The notes beneath the pieces are model-generated. The model was not told the DNA's origin, ran no database searches, and saw nothing but the letters and a program-made list of their open reading frames with translations. This document shows positions 27,128 to 35,839 of a stretch of DNA of 64,000 nt, one piece after another. Each line of letters opens with the position of its first letter. Position 1 is the first letter of the stretch. Origin of the DNA: Halovulum dunhuangense (GTDB taxonomy: Bacteria > Pseudomonadota > Alphaproteobacteria > Rhodobacterales > Rhodobacteraceae); assembly GCF_013093415.1 (NCBI RefSeq), contig NZ_JABFBC010000001.1, forward strand, positions 1,426,001 through 1,490,000, given 5' to 3'. The translations under genes were made by a program, and so were the position numbers.

Positions 27128-28555
27128 TCAGGTCAGCCCGGTCTCGAGCGTGACGAAGCGGCGCATGCCCTCGCGCTCCACCAGCACGAGCACGCTGCCG
27201 CGCCCGTCGTCCTGCGCCGCCTGCACCACCTCGGCCACCAGCGCCGGGCTTGTCGCCTCGGTCTGGTTCACCGACAGGATCAGGTCGCCTGCGCGCAGGC
27301 CGGCCTCGTCCGCGGCCGCGCCGGGCAGCACCTCGGCCACCGCGACGCCCGCCTCGGTCGTGCCCAGCGTCAGGCCAAGCTGCGGCACCTCGACCACGGC
27401 GGGCCGGACTTCGGCCGTCCCGGCCATCTCGGCATCGAGCAGGGCCGGCGTGATCGCGAGCGTCGTCTCGGCACCGTTGCGCCAGATGCGGATCTCGGCT
27501 TCCGCGCCGACGGGCGCCTCGGCCACCGCGCGGGTCAGGTCGCGCAACTCGCCGACCGGCTCGTCCCCGAAGCCCAGCACCACGTCACCCGGCATCAGGC
27601 CCGCCTGCGCCGCGGGGCTGTCGGGCGTCACTTGTGCTACCAGCGCGCCGGTTGCATCCTCCAGCCCCAGGCTTTCGGCGATGTCGGGGCTGACCGGCTG
27701 GATCGACACCCCGATCCAGCCGCGCTCGATCCGGCCATCCTCCAGCAGGTCGGCCACGATCTCCTGCGCCTGGTCCGAGGGGATCGCGAAGCCCAGCCCG
27801 ATGTTGCCGCCCGAGGGCGACAGGATCGCGGTGTTCACGCCGATCACGCGCCCCTCGAGATCGAACAGCGGCCCGCCCGAGTTGCCCCGGTTGATCGCCG
27901 CGTCGACCTGAAGATAGTCGTCGTAGGGGCCCGAGTTGATGTTGCGCCCGCGGGCCGAGACGATGCCGGCGGTCACCGTGCCATCCAGCCCCAGCGGGTT
28001 GCCGATGGCCACGGCCCAGTCACCCACGCGCACCGCGTCGCTGTCGCCCCAGGCGACGGTGGGCAGATCGCGCCCGGCATCGATGCGCAGCACGGCGATG
28101 TCCACCCGGTCGTCGCGGCCGACAAGCTCGGCCTCGTGCTCGCTGCCGTCATCCAGGATCACGGTGATCTCTTCGGCACCCGCGACGACGTGATTGTTGG
28201 TCACGATCACCCCGCTTTCGTCGATGATGAACCCGGAGCCGAGGCCCTGCCGCTCTTCCGGCCGACCCTCTGGCGCCGGCGGCATGCCGGGCATGCCCGG
28301 CGCTCCGAAGCGCTCGAAGAAATCGCGGAACGGATCGGGGATGTTCTCGGGCATCTGGAACTGGCTCGGGACCATGTCGGGCAGGGCCTGCCGCGTGACG
28401 ACCGTGACCACGGCGGGTTTCGCCGCCTCGACCAGCGGGGCAAAGCTCTGGAGCTGCGGGGCGGCCTGCGCCCAGACCGGCGCCGCCACCGGCAGCGCCG
28501 CCGCCGCGATCGCCGATGCAAGCAGGGCCGACTTGATGGATTTCAATGCAGACAT
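27128..28555 (-). CDS. htrA: HtrA/Do-family periplasmic serine protease
   Basis: 475 residues. Signal peptide 1-30 (PVAAPVWAQ). Trypsin-like domain with catalytic H122 (IVTNNHVVAG), D152 (VDIAVLRI) and S226 (NRGNSGGPLFD), then two PDZ domains (about 265-355 and 375-470). This is the DegP/DegQ layout for periplasmic protein quality control. A Pro/Gly/Met-rich loop (residues 60-100) matches the LA-loop position. The gene is divergent from an OmpR/sensor kinase pair, an arrangement that suggests the pair senses envelope stress and controls it; this is inference. Confidence 0.94.
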   Translation of the reverse strand: MSALKSIKSALLASAIAAAALPVAAPVWAQAAPQLQSFAPLVEAAKPAVVTVVTRQALPDMVPSQFQMPENIPDPFRDFFERFGAPGMPGMPPAPEGRPEERQGLGSGFIIDESGVIVTNNHVVAGAEEITVILDDGSEHEAELVGRDDRVDIAVLRIDAGRDLPTVAWGDSDAVRVGDWAVAIGNPLGLDGTVTAGIVSARGRNINSGPYDDYLQVDAAINRGNSGGPLFDLEGRVIGVNTAILSPSGGNIGLGFAIPSDQAQEIVADLLEDGRIERGWIGVSIQPVSPDIAESLGLEDATGALVAQVTPDSPAAQAGLMPGDVVLGFGDEPVGELRDLTRAVAEAPVGAEAEIRIWRNGAETTLAITPALLDAEMAGTAEVRPAVVEVPQLGLTLGTTEAGVAVAEVLPGAAADEAGLRAGDLILSVNQTEATSPALVAEVVQAAQDDGRGSVLVLVEREGMRRFVTLETGLT

Positions 28556-28754
28556 TCCTGTTATCCCTTCACTGGAGTGGTGTCGGTCCGACGCAATGCC
28601 GGAGCGTCATGCCTCCCAGATGCGGGCGCTGCCTGTCAGCCGCATGTCGGGAAGATTAAAGATCGTTCATCTGCGACCGCCGGGTTGCACCATTGCGTGA
28701 GGTGCCTCACCTATGATGCTCCAGGAAAAGGGTTTCACGGGCGGAAAGAGAGCC

Positions 28755-29438
28755 ATGCGCCTGCTGATCGTGGAAGACGACGCCGAAACCGCGCGCTACC
28801 TGACCGAGGGTCTGCGCGAGGAGGGGCATGTCTGCGACCATTGCCATACCGGCACGGCGGGGCTCGCGGCGGCGCTGGGCCAGGATTACGACGCCATCAT
28901 CATCGACCGCATGCTGCCCGAGCTGGACGGCCTGTCCGTGGTGCGCACCCTGCGCGCCGAGGGGCGCAAGACGCCCGTCCTGGTCCTCAGCGCGCTTGGC
29001 CAGGTGGATGACCGGGTCAAGGGGTTGCGCGCGGGCAGCGACGACTACCTCTCAAAGCCCTTCGCCTTTTCCGAGCTTCTGGCGCGTCTCGACGCGCTGA
29101 CCCGCCGCGCGGTCCCGTCCGAGCAGGGCGAGACGGTGCTGAGGGTGGGCGATCTGGAACTGGATCTTCTGGCCCGCACCGCGCGGCGCGCCGGGCGCGA
29201 GATCACGCTGCTGCCGCGCGAATACCGCATCCTTGAATATTTCATGCGCCGCCCCGGCCGGGTGGTGACGCGGACCATGCTGCTGGAAGGGGTGTGGGAC
29301 TACAATTTCGACCCGCAGACCAACGTGATCGACGTGCATGTCAGCCGTCTTCGGCAAAAGATCGACAAGGGCTTCGACGCGCCCCTTCTGCACACGGTGC
29401 GGGGCGCTGGCTACATGCTCAGGGCCGGGGGCTCGTGA
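28755..29438 (+). CDS. OmpR-family response regulator
   Basis: 227 residues. Receiver domain with acidic pocket E7/D8/D9, phospho-acceptor D51 (IIIDRMLPELDG) and K101 (YLSKPF), then a winged-helix domain with LLPREYRILEYFMRRPGRVVTR and the family C-terminal pattern VIDVHVSRLRQKID...VRGAGYML. The ATG at 28755 follows GGAAAGAGA; an ATG at 28713 would add 14 residues. It overlaps the kinase gene, is divergent from htrA, and probably binds the intervening 200-bp region. Confidence 0.93.
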   Translation: MRLLIVEDDAETARYLTEGLREEGHVCDHCHTGTAGLAAALGQDYDAIIIDRMLPELDGLSVVRTLRAEGRKTPVLVLSALGQVDDRVKGLRAGSDDYLSKPFAFSELLARLDALTRRAVPSEQGETVLRVGDLELDLLARTARRAGREITLLPREYRILEYFMRRPGRVVTRTMLLEGVWDYNFDPQTNVIDVHVSRLRQKIDKGFDAPLLHTVRGAGYMLRAGGS

Positions 29439-30817
29439 GGGGCGTGCTGCGCGGCGCGATCTGGCGCACGACGGCCGCCCGTATCGCGCTGCTCTTCACG
29501 GCGCTCTTCTGCGCGGGCCTCGGGATCGGTCTCGGCTCGCTCTATCTCGGCACCATCGGGGTGATCGACCGGCAGACCGACGCCACCCTCGATGCCGAGA
29601 TCCGCGCCCTGTCCGAAGGCTACCGCGAGGGCGGGCTTCTGCGGCTGGTGGGCGCGATCGAGGCGCGGACCGGGCCCGATGCGCGCAGCGACAACGTCTA
29701 CCTGCTGGCGGGGCCGCAGGGCGTCCAGATTGCGGGGAACCTGTCGGGCTGGCCCGATGGCGCCAGTTTCGGCGCCGCGTTCAGCTTTCCGGTCCAGCGC
29801 CGCGACGGCGCCGAGATCGCCTCGCGCGAGGTGCGGGCGGTCGCCTTCGACCTGGGTGGCGGGTACCGGCTGCTGGTGGGGCGCGACAGTTCCACCCTGG
29901 AAGAGTTCCGCGCCCGCTTCATCGACGTGGCGCTCTGGGTGGCCGCCGGCACGCTGGTCATGGGGCTGGCGCTGGGCCTGATCCTGGGCCGCCGGGTGCT
30001 GGCCCGCGTCGCCCGCGCGGCCGAGGCGGGCGAGCGCATCGCCGCGGGCAACCTGGATGGCCGCGTGCCGGTGTCGGGCAGCGGCGACGAGTTCGACCGC
30101 CTGGCCACCAGCGTGAACGCCATGCTCGACCGGATAGAGGCGCTGATGCAGGGCATGCGGATCGCCACCGACAGCATCAGCCACGACGTGCGCAAGCCGC
30201 TGACGCGCGTGCGGGCGGAACTGGATCTTGCCCTGCGGCGCGAGACGGATGCCGCCGGCGCGCAGGCCGCCATGGCGCGGGCTCTGGGCCAGATCGACGC
30301 TGCGGTGGGCATCCTCGGCCGGCTGCTGGACATCGCCCGGGCCGAGGCGGGCATGGCCGGGGGCGAGTGGCGGGCGGTGGACCTGTCGCGCATCGCCGAG
30401 GATGCGGCCGAGCTGTACCTGCCACTGGCCGAGGAGCGCGGCATCGCGCTGTCGATCGATACCGCCGACCGCAGCCCCGCCCACGGAGAGCCGCAGCTTC
30501 TGGCGCAGGCGGTGGCGAACCTGATCGACAACGCGCTGAAATATGCGCCCGCAGCCAGCGGCCTTGTCCGCGTTACCGCCGGGCCCTTGCCGTCTGGCGG
30601 CGCCTTTGTCGAGGTGACGGACAACGGCCCCGGCATCCCTACTGAGGCGCGTGACCGGGTGACCGAGCGTTTCGTGCGGCTTGACGCGGCGCGCGGCGGC
30701 GATGGGTCGGGGCTGGGCCTGAGCCTTGTGCGGGCGGTGGTGCATCTGCATGGCGGGCGGCTTGCGCTGGGCGATGCCGGGCCGGGCCTGTCGGCGCGGA
30801 TCGAGTTGCCCCGCTGA
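29435..30817 (+). CDS. Sensor histidine kinase
   Basis: 460 residues from a GTG that overlaps the response regulator stop. Membrane helices at about 15-40 and 165-187 enclose a periplasmic sensor of about 125 residues. A HAMP linker (about 188-240), a HisKA dimerisation domain with phospho-acceptor H250 ([14 protein letters not shown]) and an ATPase domain with [20 protein letters not shown] and [11 protein letters not shown] follow. All catalytic boxes are intact. The signal sensed is unknown. Confidence 0.92.
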   Translation: MRGVLRGAIWRTTAARIALLFTALFCAGLGIGLGSLYLGTIGVIDRQTDATLDAEIRALSEGYREGGLLRLVGAIEARTGPDARSDNVYLLAGPQGVQIAGNLSGWPDGASFGAAFSFPVQRRDGAEIASREVRAVAFDLGGGYRLLVGRDSSTLEEFRARFIDVALWVAAGTLVMGLALGLILGRRVLARVARAAEAGERIAAGNLDGRVPVSGSGDEFDRLATSVNAMLDRIEALMQGMRIATDSISHDVRKPLTRVRAELDLALRRETDAAGAQAAMARALGQIDAAVGILGRLLDIARAEAGMAGGEWRAVDLSRIAEDAAELYLPLAEERGIALSIDTADRSPAHGEPQLLAQAVANLIDNALKYAPAASGLVRVTAGPLPSGGAFVEVTDNGPGIPTEARDRVTERFVRLDAARGGDGSGLGLSLVRAVVHLHGGRLALGDAGPGLSARIELPR

Positions 30818-30885
30818 TCGCCCGCTTGCGCCATGCCCGCACCCGTGCCAATGGGGCAGGCACCGCACTTGACCCGGAGCGCCCG

Positions 30886-31926
30886 ATGACCCGCCGCCTG
30901 ACCCTGCCGCTGCCCGACGACATGCACCTGCACCTGCGTGATGGTGCAATGCTGAGCGCGGTGGCGCCGATCACCGCGGCGCAGTTCGGGCGCGCGATCA
31001 TCATGCCCAACCTCGTGCCCCCCGTCGTGACCGGCGCGCAGGCCGCCGCCTATCGCGAGCGGATCCTTGCGGCCCTGCCCGAGGGCAGCCGGTTCGAGCC
31101 GCTGATGACGCTCTACCTGACCGAGGAAACGGACCCCGACGATCTGGCCCGCGCCGCTTCGGACGGCATCATCCGGGCCGTGAAGCTCTACCCGGCGGGT
31201 GCCACCACCAACTCCGCCTCGGGCGTGCGCGATTTCGACCGGGTCCGCCCCGTGCTCGAGCGCATGGCCGAGATCGGCCTGCCGCTCTGCGTGCACGGCG
31301 AGGTGACCGATCCGGCGGTGGACATCTTCGACCGCGAGGCGGTGTTCATCGAAAGCGTGCTCGACCCGATCCGGCGCGCGACGCCGGGCCTGCGCGTCAT
31401 CATGGAGCATGTGACCACGAAGGACGGCGTGGACTACATCGCCAGCGCGCCCGAGGGGCTGGCGGGGACGCTGACCACCCATCACCTGATCATCAACCGC
31501 AACCACCTGCTGGTGGGGGGCATCCGGCCGCATTACTACTGCCTGCCGGTCGCCAAGCGCGAAAGCCACCGGCTGGCCCTGCGCGCCGCCGCCGTGTCGG
31601 GCGATCCGCGCTACTTCCTCGGCACCGACAGCGCCCCGCACCTGGATGCGGCGAAGGAAAGCGCCTGCGGCTGCGCGGGCTGCTTCACCGCGCTCAACAC
31701 GCTGTCCTGCCTGGCGCATGTGTTCGAGGAAGAGGACGCGCTCGACCGGCTGGCGGATTTCGTGGGCGGGTTCGGTGCGGATTACTACCGGCTGCCCCGC
31801 CCCGAGGCCACGATCACGCTGGAAAAGGGCGATGCGCCGCTGGAACTGCCCGCGAAGATCGAGACGGGCGAGGGGGCGGTGACCGTGTTCGATCCGGGCT
31901 ACCCGCTTTACTGGCGGGTCGCCTGA
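30886..31926 (+). CDS. pyrC: Dihydroorotase
   Basis: 346 residues, as for the E. coli PyrC type (348). Metal ligands H14 and H16 ([10 protein letters not shown]), carboxylated lysine K100 ([12 protein letters not shown]), [15 protein letters not shown] and catalytic D in LGTDSAPH are all visible. It closes carbamoyl aspartate to dihydroorotate in pyrimidine synthesis. The ATG at 30886 gives the family N-terminus; an upstream ATG at 30826 adds 20 unrelated residues. It stands alone here, 68 bases after the kinase gene. Confidence 0.95.
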   Translation: MTRRLTLPLPDDMHLHLRDGAMLSAVAPITAAQFGRAIIMPNLVPPVVTGAQAAAYRERILAALPEGSRFEPLMTLYLTEETDPDDLARAASDGIIRAVKLYPAGATTNSASGVRDFDRVRPVLERMAEIGLPLCVHGEVTDPAVDIFDREAVFIESVLDPIRRATPGLRVIMEHVTTKDGVDYIASAPEGLAGTLTTHHLIINRNHLLVGGIRPHYYCLPVAKRESHRLALRAAAVSGDPRYFLGTDSAPHLDAAKESACGCAGCFTALNTLSCLAHVFEEEDALDRLADFVGGFGADYYRLPRPEATITLEKGDAPLELPAKIETGEGAVTVFDPGYPLYWRVA

Positions 31927-31933
31927 ACGAAAA

Positions 31934-31954
31934 CGGGGGCGCGAAGCGCCCCCG
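31934..31954 (-). terminator. Rho-independent terminator of the cold-shock gene
   Basis: CGGGGGCGC (31934-31942), loop GAA, GCGCCCCCG (31946-31954) form a perfect 9-bp stem. On the minus strand it is followed by TTTTCG, a short T-run, 28 bases after the cold-shock stop codon. It lies 8 bases after pyrC and may also stop transcription from that side. Confidence 0.8.
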
Positions 31955-31981
31955 TCCGGATGTCTTGCAGGCCCTGCGCGC

Positions 31982-32188
31982 TTACAGCAGCGACAGGTTG
32001 CCAGCCGACTGGCGGCCATCGCGGCCGGTTTCCAGGTCAAAGCTGATCTTCTGGTTGTCGGCGAGGCCGCTGAGGCCGGCGCGCTCGACCGCCGAGATGT
32101 GGACGAAAATGTCCTTGCCGCCGTTGTCGGGCTGGATGAAGCCGAAGCCCTTGGTGGCGTTGAACCATTTCACGGTGCCGGTGGCCAT
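31982..32188 (-). CDS. Cold-shock-domain protein
   Basis: 68 residues, the normal CspA size. The RNA-binding motifs RNP1 (KGFGFI) and RNP2 (DIFVHI) are present in a single cold-shock domain beginning MATGTVKWFNATKG. It acts as an RNA/DNA chaperone. The start at 32188 has an AGGAGAT ribosome site. The long upstream gap may hold a structured leader, usual for csp genes. Confidence 0.95.
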   Translation of the reverse strand: MATGTVKWFNATKGFGFIQPDNGGKDIFVHISAVERAGLSGLADNQKISFDLETGRDGRQSAGNLSLL

Positions 32189-32519
32189 CGTGAGATCTCC
32201 TGTCTTGTCTCGCTGCCCGCGACGTGCGGCAGCTGTGGCGTCAGTCAGAGCAAGATCGAGTGACTGAGGCCGAAGATCGGAGACAGCAGGTCGATAGTGG
32301 TAACGTAGCGGCATTTACATGCCCGTTCCGCGCCGAAAAATCAAGGGGTTTGGCGTGGCCGCGCCGCATGGTCCGCAAGGGTGTGAGCGAAATATTGCCC
32401 ATTTGTTCCCGGCAAGGATCCGCGCACCGGTTTGGCCCTGCGGTCGGGCGCCCATAGCTCTTTGGGGCGCAGGCACGGATGGCCCGTGTCCGCGAGGAGA
32501 ACAGACTGAAGGAGAGACC
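32189..32519. other. 331-bp intergenic region between the divergent csp and DUF4168 genes
   Basis: No convincing gene was found. It should hold two divergent promoters, a probable csp 5' leader and a GGAGAG ribosome site for the DUF4168 gene at 32511-32516. The stretch around 32320-32405 is less GC-rich than its surroundings. The short open frames here have no coding look. Confidence 0.5.
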
Positions 32520-32891
32520 ATGACCATCCGCAACACACTGAGCGCCGCCGCGCTTGCCACCGGTATCGCGTTCGGTCCGATTGCAGCGGCCGGAGTGATG
32601 GCCCAGGACGCCGGCAGCTACGGCGACGCGGAAATCACCTCTTTCGTGATGGCCGCGCTGGATGTCGAGGAGGTTCGCGCCGCGTACCAGCCGCGCCTTC
32701 AGGCCGCGACCGAGGAGGCCGAGCAGCTTGAGCTGATCGAGCAGGCCAACCAGGAAATGGTGCAGGCGATCGAGAATGCCGACGGCATCACCGTCGAGGA
32801 ATATCTCGAGATCAGCGACGCGATGCAGATCGACCCCGAGATGAACGCGCGGATCAACGAGAAATTCCAGGAACTTGCGCCGGCCGAGTGA
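32520..32891 (+). CDS. Exported DUF4168 family protein
   Basis: 123 residues. Signal peptide 1-29 (cleavage after GVMAQ), then a short acidic helical protein rich in Glu/Gln (QAATEEAEQLELIEQANQEM). The pattern fits DUF4168, a periplasmic family of unknown role. The ATG follows GAAGGAGAGACC. The next gene also encodes a small exported protein 106 bases downstream, so they may be coexpressed. Calling the function would be a guess. Confidence 0.75.
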   Translation: MTIRNTLSAAALATGIAFGPIAAAGVMAQDAGSYGDAEITSFVMAALDVEEVRAAYQPRLQAATEEAEQLELIEQANQEMVQAIENADGITVEEYLEISDAMQIDPEMNARINEKFQELAPAE

Positions 32892-32997
32892 CGCGCGGCG
32901 CATGCGCATGGGGGCGCTGCCCCTTCCCGGTCGGGGCGATCCCGCCCCGGCACACAGACTGTCCCCCGGACAGCGTTCAGGACGAAAGGAGCGATCC

Positions 32998-33444
32998 ATG
33001 AAACGCCTGACTCTTACCACTGCCCTTGCCCTGCCGCTGATTGCGGCGCCGATCCTGGCGCAGGATGCCATCGTCGAGAACATGGACCCCGTCGAATTGC
33101 GCGGTGACTGGATCATCGGCAGCACCGTCACCTCCCCGCAGGAGGAAACCATCGGCAGCATCGTCGATGTGGTCTTCGATCAGGAGGAAGGCCGGATCAA
33201 CGCGGCGATCGTGTCCGTCGGCGGCTTCCTCGGGTTCGGGGCCAAGCAGATCGCCGTGGACTGGCAGGAGCTTCAGATCGACTATGACGGCAACGATGTC
33301 ACGCTGGATCTGACCCGCGAAGAGGCCGAGCTGGCGCCCGAATATGCCTTCCGCGACCGTCAGAGCGCGCCTGCGCCCGAACCCATGATGGATGGCGGCA
33401 CGACAGGGACAGGCGGCATGGGTGGCGGCACCGGCGGCCTGTAA
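32998..33444 (+). CDS. Exported PRC-barrel domain protein
   Basis: 148 residues. Signal peptide 1-22 (ending APILAQ), then a PRC-barrel domain (about 33-100) with LRGDWIIGSTVTSPQEETIG and AIVSVGGFLGFGAKQIAVDW, and a Gly/Met/Thr-rich tail. Such small exported PRC-barrel proteins are common in alphaproteobacteria and are often linked to stress or surface conditions, but without a firm function. The ATG at 32998 follows AAAGGAG. Confidence 0.82.
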   Translation: MKRLTLTTALALPLIAAPILAQDAIVENMDPVELRGDWIIGSTVTSPQEETIGSIVDVVFDQEEGRINAAIVSVGGFLGFGAKQIAVDWQELQIDYDGNDVTLDLTREEAELAPEYAFRDRQSAPAPEPMMDGGTTGTGGMGGGTGGL

Positions 33445-33477
33445 GCCGGCGCAGCCGGCATCACCGGAATGCTTCCC

Positions 33478-33510
33478 GCCCCGGCCGGCGCCTGATGTGC
33501 CGGCCGGGGC
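33478..33510. terminator. Long perfect GC hairpin between convergent genes
   Basis: GCCCCGGCCGGC (33478-33489) and GCCGGCCGGGGC (33499-33510) pair over 12 bp with a 9-base loop. It lies 33 bases after the PRC-barrel gene and 3 bases beyond the stop of the convergent gene. No T-run follows on either strand, so it may act as an mRNA 3'-end stabiliser rather than a full terminator. Confidence 0.55.
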
Positions 33511-33513
33511 ACG

Positions 33514-34062
33514 TCATGCCACGTCGACCCCGATCTCGGCGATCGCATCCTCTGCCCCGGAATCGAGGGGGACGTCGAAACTGTTGAGAAGAAAGCCCAG
33601 CGTCGAATAGAAGCCCACCGTCGCCATCAGGTCGAGCACCGCCTGCTTGCCAAGGCTCTCGATCCCGGCATCGCGCAGCGGGCCGGGCAGGCGGGCGTCG
33701 TCCAGCAGGGCATCGACCAACCGTGCCAGCAGCGCGTCGCCCGGCTCCATCCCGTCGGGATGACCGGCCATGGAACGGATGCGTGCATCGCTCAGCCCCT
33801 CGCGCCTTGCCCGCAGGATGTGGTGCCCCCACTCGTAGCGCGCCCGCAGGCGGTGGGCGATGCGCAGGATCACCACCTCCAGCCGCTCCGGGCCGAGGGT
33901 GTTTTCCAGCACCACATGGGCGCGCAGCGGCGCCCATGCCTCGACCAGCAGGGGATGATGCGCCATCACCCGGTAGACATTGGCCTGGCCCATGAACCGC
34001 TCCTTCAGGTGGGAAAGGCTTTCGGGCCAGTCGGCATCGGTCAGGGGGGCGAGGGTCGGCAT
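33514..34062 (-). CDS. Carboxymuconolactone decarboxylase-like (AhpD fold) protein
   Basis: 182 residues. The core is the CMD/AhpD helical pattern: LRAHVVLENTLGPERLEVVILRIAHRLRARYEWGHH. The AhpD C-x-x-C redox pair is absent, and only the YEWGHH part of the motif is present, so peroxidase activity is unlikely. It resembles CMD-family proteins without known substrate. The ATG at 34062 follows CCGGAGA. Confidence 0.8.
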   Translation of the reverse strand: MPTLAPLTDADWPESLSHLKERFMGQANVYRVMAHHPLLVEAWAPLRAHVVLENTLGPERLEVVILRIAHRLRARYEWGHHILRARREGLSDARIRSMAGHPDGMEPGDALLARLVDALLDDARLPGPLRDAGIESLGKQAVLDLMATVGFYSTLGFLLNSFDVPLDSGAEDAIAEIGVDVA

Positions 34063-34177
34063 CGGGATTCTCCGGCTGTGACAGGTCGGCCGCCACACTA
34101 GGCGAGGCCGCCCGCGCAGGGTAGGGCCGATGCAGGGCCACGCGCCGGTCACGCCCGCGCGCGGCGGTTCACGCGGT

Positions 34178-34513
34178 TCACATCGAGAAGCTGGTGCCGC
34201 AGCCGCAGCTGGACGAGGCGTTCGGGTTGTTCACCACGAAGCGCGCGCCGATCAGTTCTGCCGTGTAGTCGATCTCGGCATTCGACAGGAAGGGCAGGGA
34301 CACCGGATCGACCAGCACCCGCTGGCCGCCCTTCTCCAGCACAAGGTCGTCGGCCTCGGGTGCGTCGGCCAGGCTGATGTCGTACTGGAAGCCCGAGCAG
34401 CCGCCGCCATCCACCGCGATCCGCAGGCATTTCGCCTCTCCCGCCTGCTCGCAGATTTCCGCAAGGCGGTTGAAGGCTCGGTCGGTGACGCGGGGCGGAA
34501 CGGCGAGGTCCAT
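34178..34513 (-). CDS. erpA: Iron-sulfur cluster insertion protein (A-type carrier)
   Basis: 111 residues, the normal A-type size. The three cluster ligands are C39 (GGGCSGFQY), C103 and C105 (SSCGCGTSFSM). It carries Fe-S clusters to apo-enzymes. IscA, SufA and ErpA cannot be told apart safely from sequence alone; ErpA is chosen because it stands away from isc or suf genes and next to dgt, a pairing seen in this bacterial group. It is divergent from dgt (77 bases between). Confidence 0.9.
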   Translation of the reverse strand: MDLAVPPRVTDRAFNRLAEICEQAGEAKCLRIAVDGGGCSGFQYDISLADAPEADDLVLEKGGQRVLVDPVSLPFLSNAEIDYTAELIGARFVVNNPNASSSCGCGTSFSM

Positions 34514-34590
34514 CTTTCGCAAGGCCTTTCGATGCTGTAGGGCTGCCAGCCGAATGTAAGCCCGCGCCCGCGCCGCAACAAGACCCGAGG

Positions 34591-35745
34591 ATGCACGCAC
34601 GGATGCAAGCCCCCTTTGCCAGCGATCCCGGCCGAAGCCGTGGACGCCTTCACCCGGAATCCTCGGCTGGACACCGGTCCGAGTTCCAGCGCGACCGCGA
34701 CCGGATCATCCACGCCTCGGCCTTCCGGCGGCTGAAGCACAAGACGCAGGTCTTCGTGGAACACGAGGGCGACCACTACCGCACGCGCCTGACCCATTCG
34801 ATCGAGGTGGCGCAGGTCGCGCGCACCATATCGAAGGCGCTGGGCCTGAACGAGGAACTGACGGAAGCCGTCGCGCTGGCGCATGACCTGGGCCACACCC
34901 CCTTCGGCCACACGGGCGAGGATGCGCTCAGCGACTGCATGGCGCCCTGGGGCGGCTTCGATCACAACGCCCAGACGGTCAAGATCGTGACCGAGCTGGA
35001 ACGCCACTACGCCGAATTCGACGGGCTCAACCTGACCTGGGAAACGCTCGAGGGCATCGCCAAGCACAACGGCCCCGTGACCGGCACGCTTCCGCAGGCG
35101 CTTGCCGCCTACAACGCGCGCAACGACCTGGAGCTTCACACCCACGCCTCGGCCGAGGCGCAGGTCGCGGCGATCGCGGACGACATCGCCTACAACAACC
35201 ACGACCTGATGGACGGGTTGCGCGCGGGGCTGTTCCTGGCCGACGACATCTGCCACCTGCCGATCGTCGGGCCCGCCTTCGCGGCCGTCGATCGCCGGTA
35301 TCCCGGGCTCGACCCCGTCCGGCGGCGGCACGAGGCGCTCAGGCGCGTGTTCGGCGTCATGGTCGAGGACGTGCTGACGGAAAGCGCCCGGCGGCTGAAG
35401 CTGGCCGCGCCCGCGCGGGTCGAGGACATCCGCCAGCTCGGCGCCCCCGTCATCGCCTTTTCCGACGCGCTCAAGGCGGAACTGGACCAGGTGCGCGCCT
35501 TTCTGTTTGCCAACATGTACCGCCATCCCCAGGTGCGGCGCATGCGGATCGTGTCGGACCGCATCGTGCGCGAGCTGTTCGCGCATTTCATGGCTGTCCC
35601 CGCCGCGCTGCCCGAGGCCTGGCGGGCCGAGGTCGCGGCGCTGGACGAAGCCGTGCGCGCCCGCGCGATTTCCGACTACATCGCCGGCATGACCGACCGT
35701 TTCGCCATCGCCGAGCACGAACGCCTCTGTCCGCGCGGCCCCTGA
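34591..35745 (+). CDS. dgt: Deoxyguanosinetriphosphate triphosphohydrolase-like protein
   Basis: 384 residues. HD domain metal ligands are in RTRLTHSIEVAQVART (H), AHDLGHTPFGHTGE (HD) and AIADDIAYNNHDL (D). The N-terminal FQRDRDRIIHASAFRRLKHKTQVF is the dGTPase family signature. It removes triphosphate from dNTPs. The ATG at 34591 is used; an ATG at 34603 is equally possible, because the only ribosome-site-like GAGG touches the first and lies 12 bases before the second. Confidence 0.93.
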   Translation: MHARMQAPFASDPGRSRGRLHPESSAGHRSEFQRDRDRIIHASAFRRLKHKTQVFVEHEGDHYRTRLTHSIEVAQVARTISKALGLNEELTEAVALAHDLGHTPFGHTGEDALSDCMAPWGGFDHNAQTVKIVTELERHYAEFDGLNLTWETLEGIAKHNGPVTGTLPQALAAYNARNDLELHTHASAEAQVAAIADDIAYNNHDLMDGLRAGLFLADDICHLPIVGPAFAAVDRRYPGLDPVRRRHEALRRVFGVMVEDVLTESARRLKLAAPARVEDIRQLGAPVIAFSDALKAELDQVRAFLFANMYRHPQVRRMRIVSDRIVRELFAHFMAVPAALPEAWRAEVAALDEAVRARAISDYIAGMTDRFAIAEHERLCPRGP

Positions 35746-35839
35746 GGGGCGGCGATTTGCGGGACGGGCCCGGTCGCTGCGGCTGGCGGGCCCGGAACGG
35801 CTGTGCTAGGCGATGCCCAGGTCGAAAGTGAGTGACAAG

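Noticed and set aside
31934-31954. Terminator mainly for pyrC
   Set aside because: The T-run is on the minus-strand side, so it fits the cold-shock gene better; activity for pyrC remains possible.
32224-32457. Small open frame (77 residues) in the csp/DUF4168 gap
   Set aside because: No ribosome site, poor codon pattern and no recognisable features.
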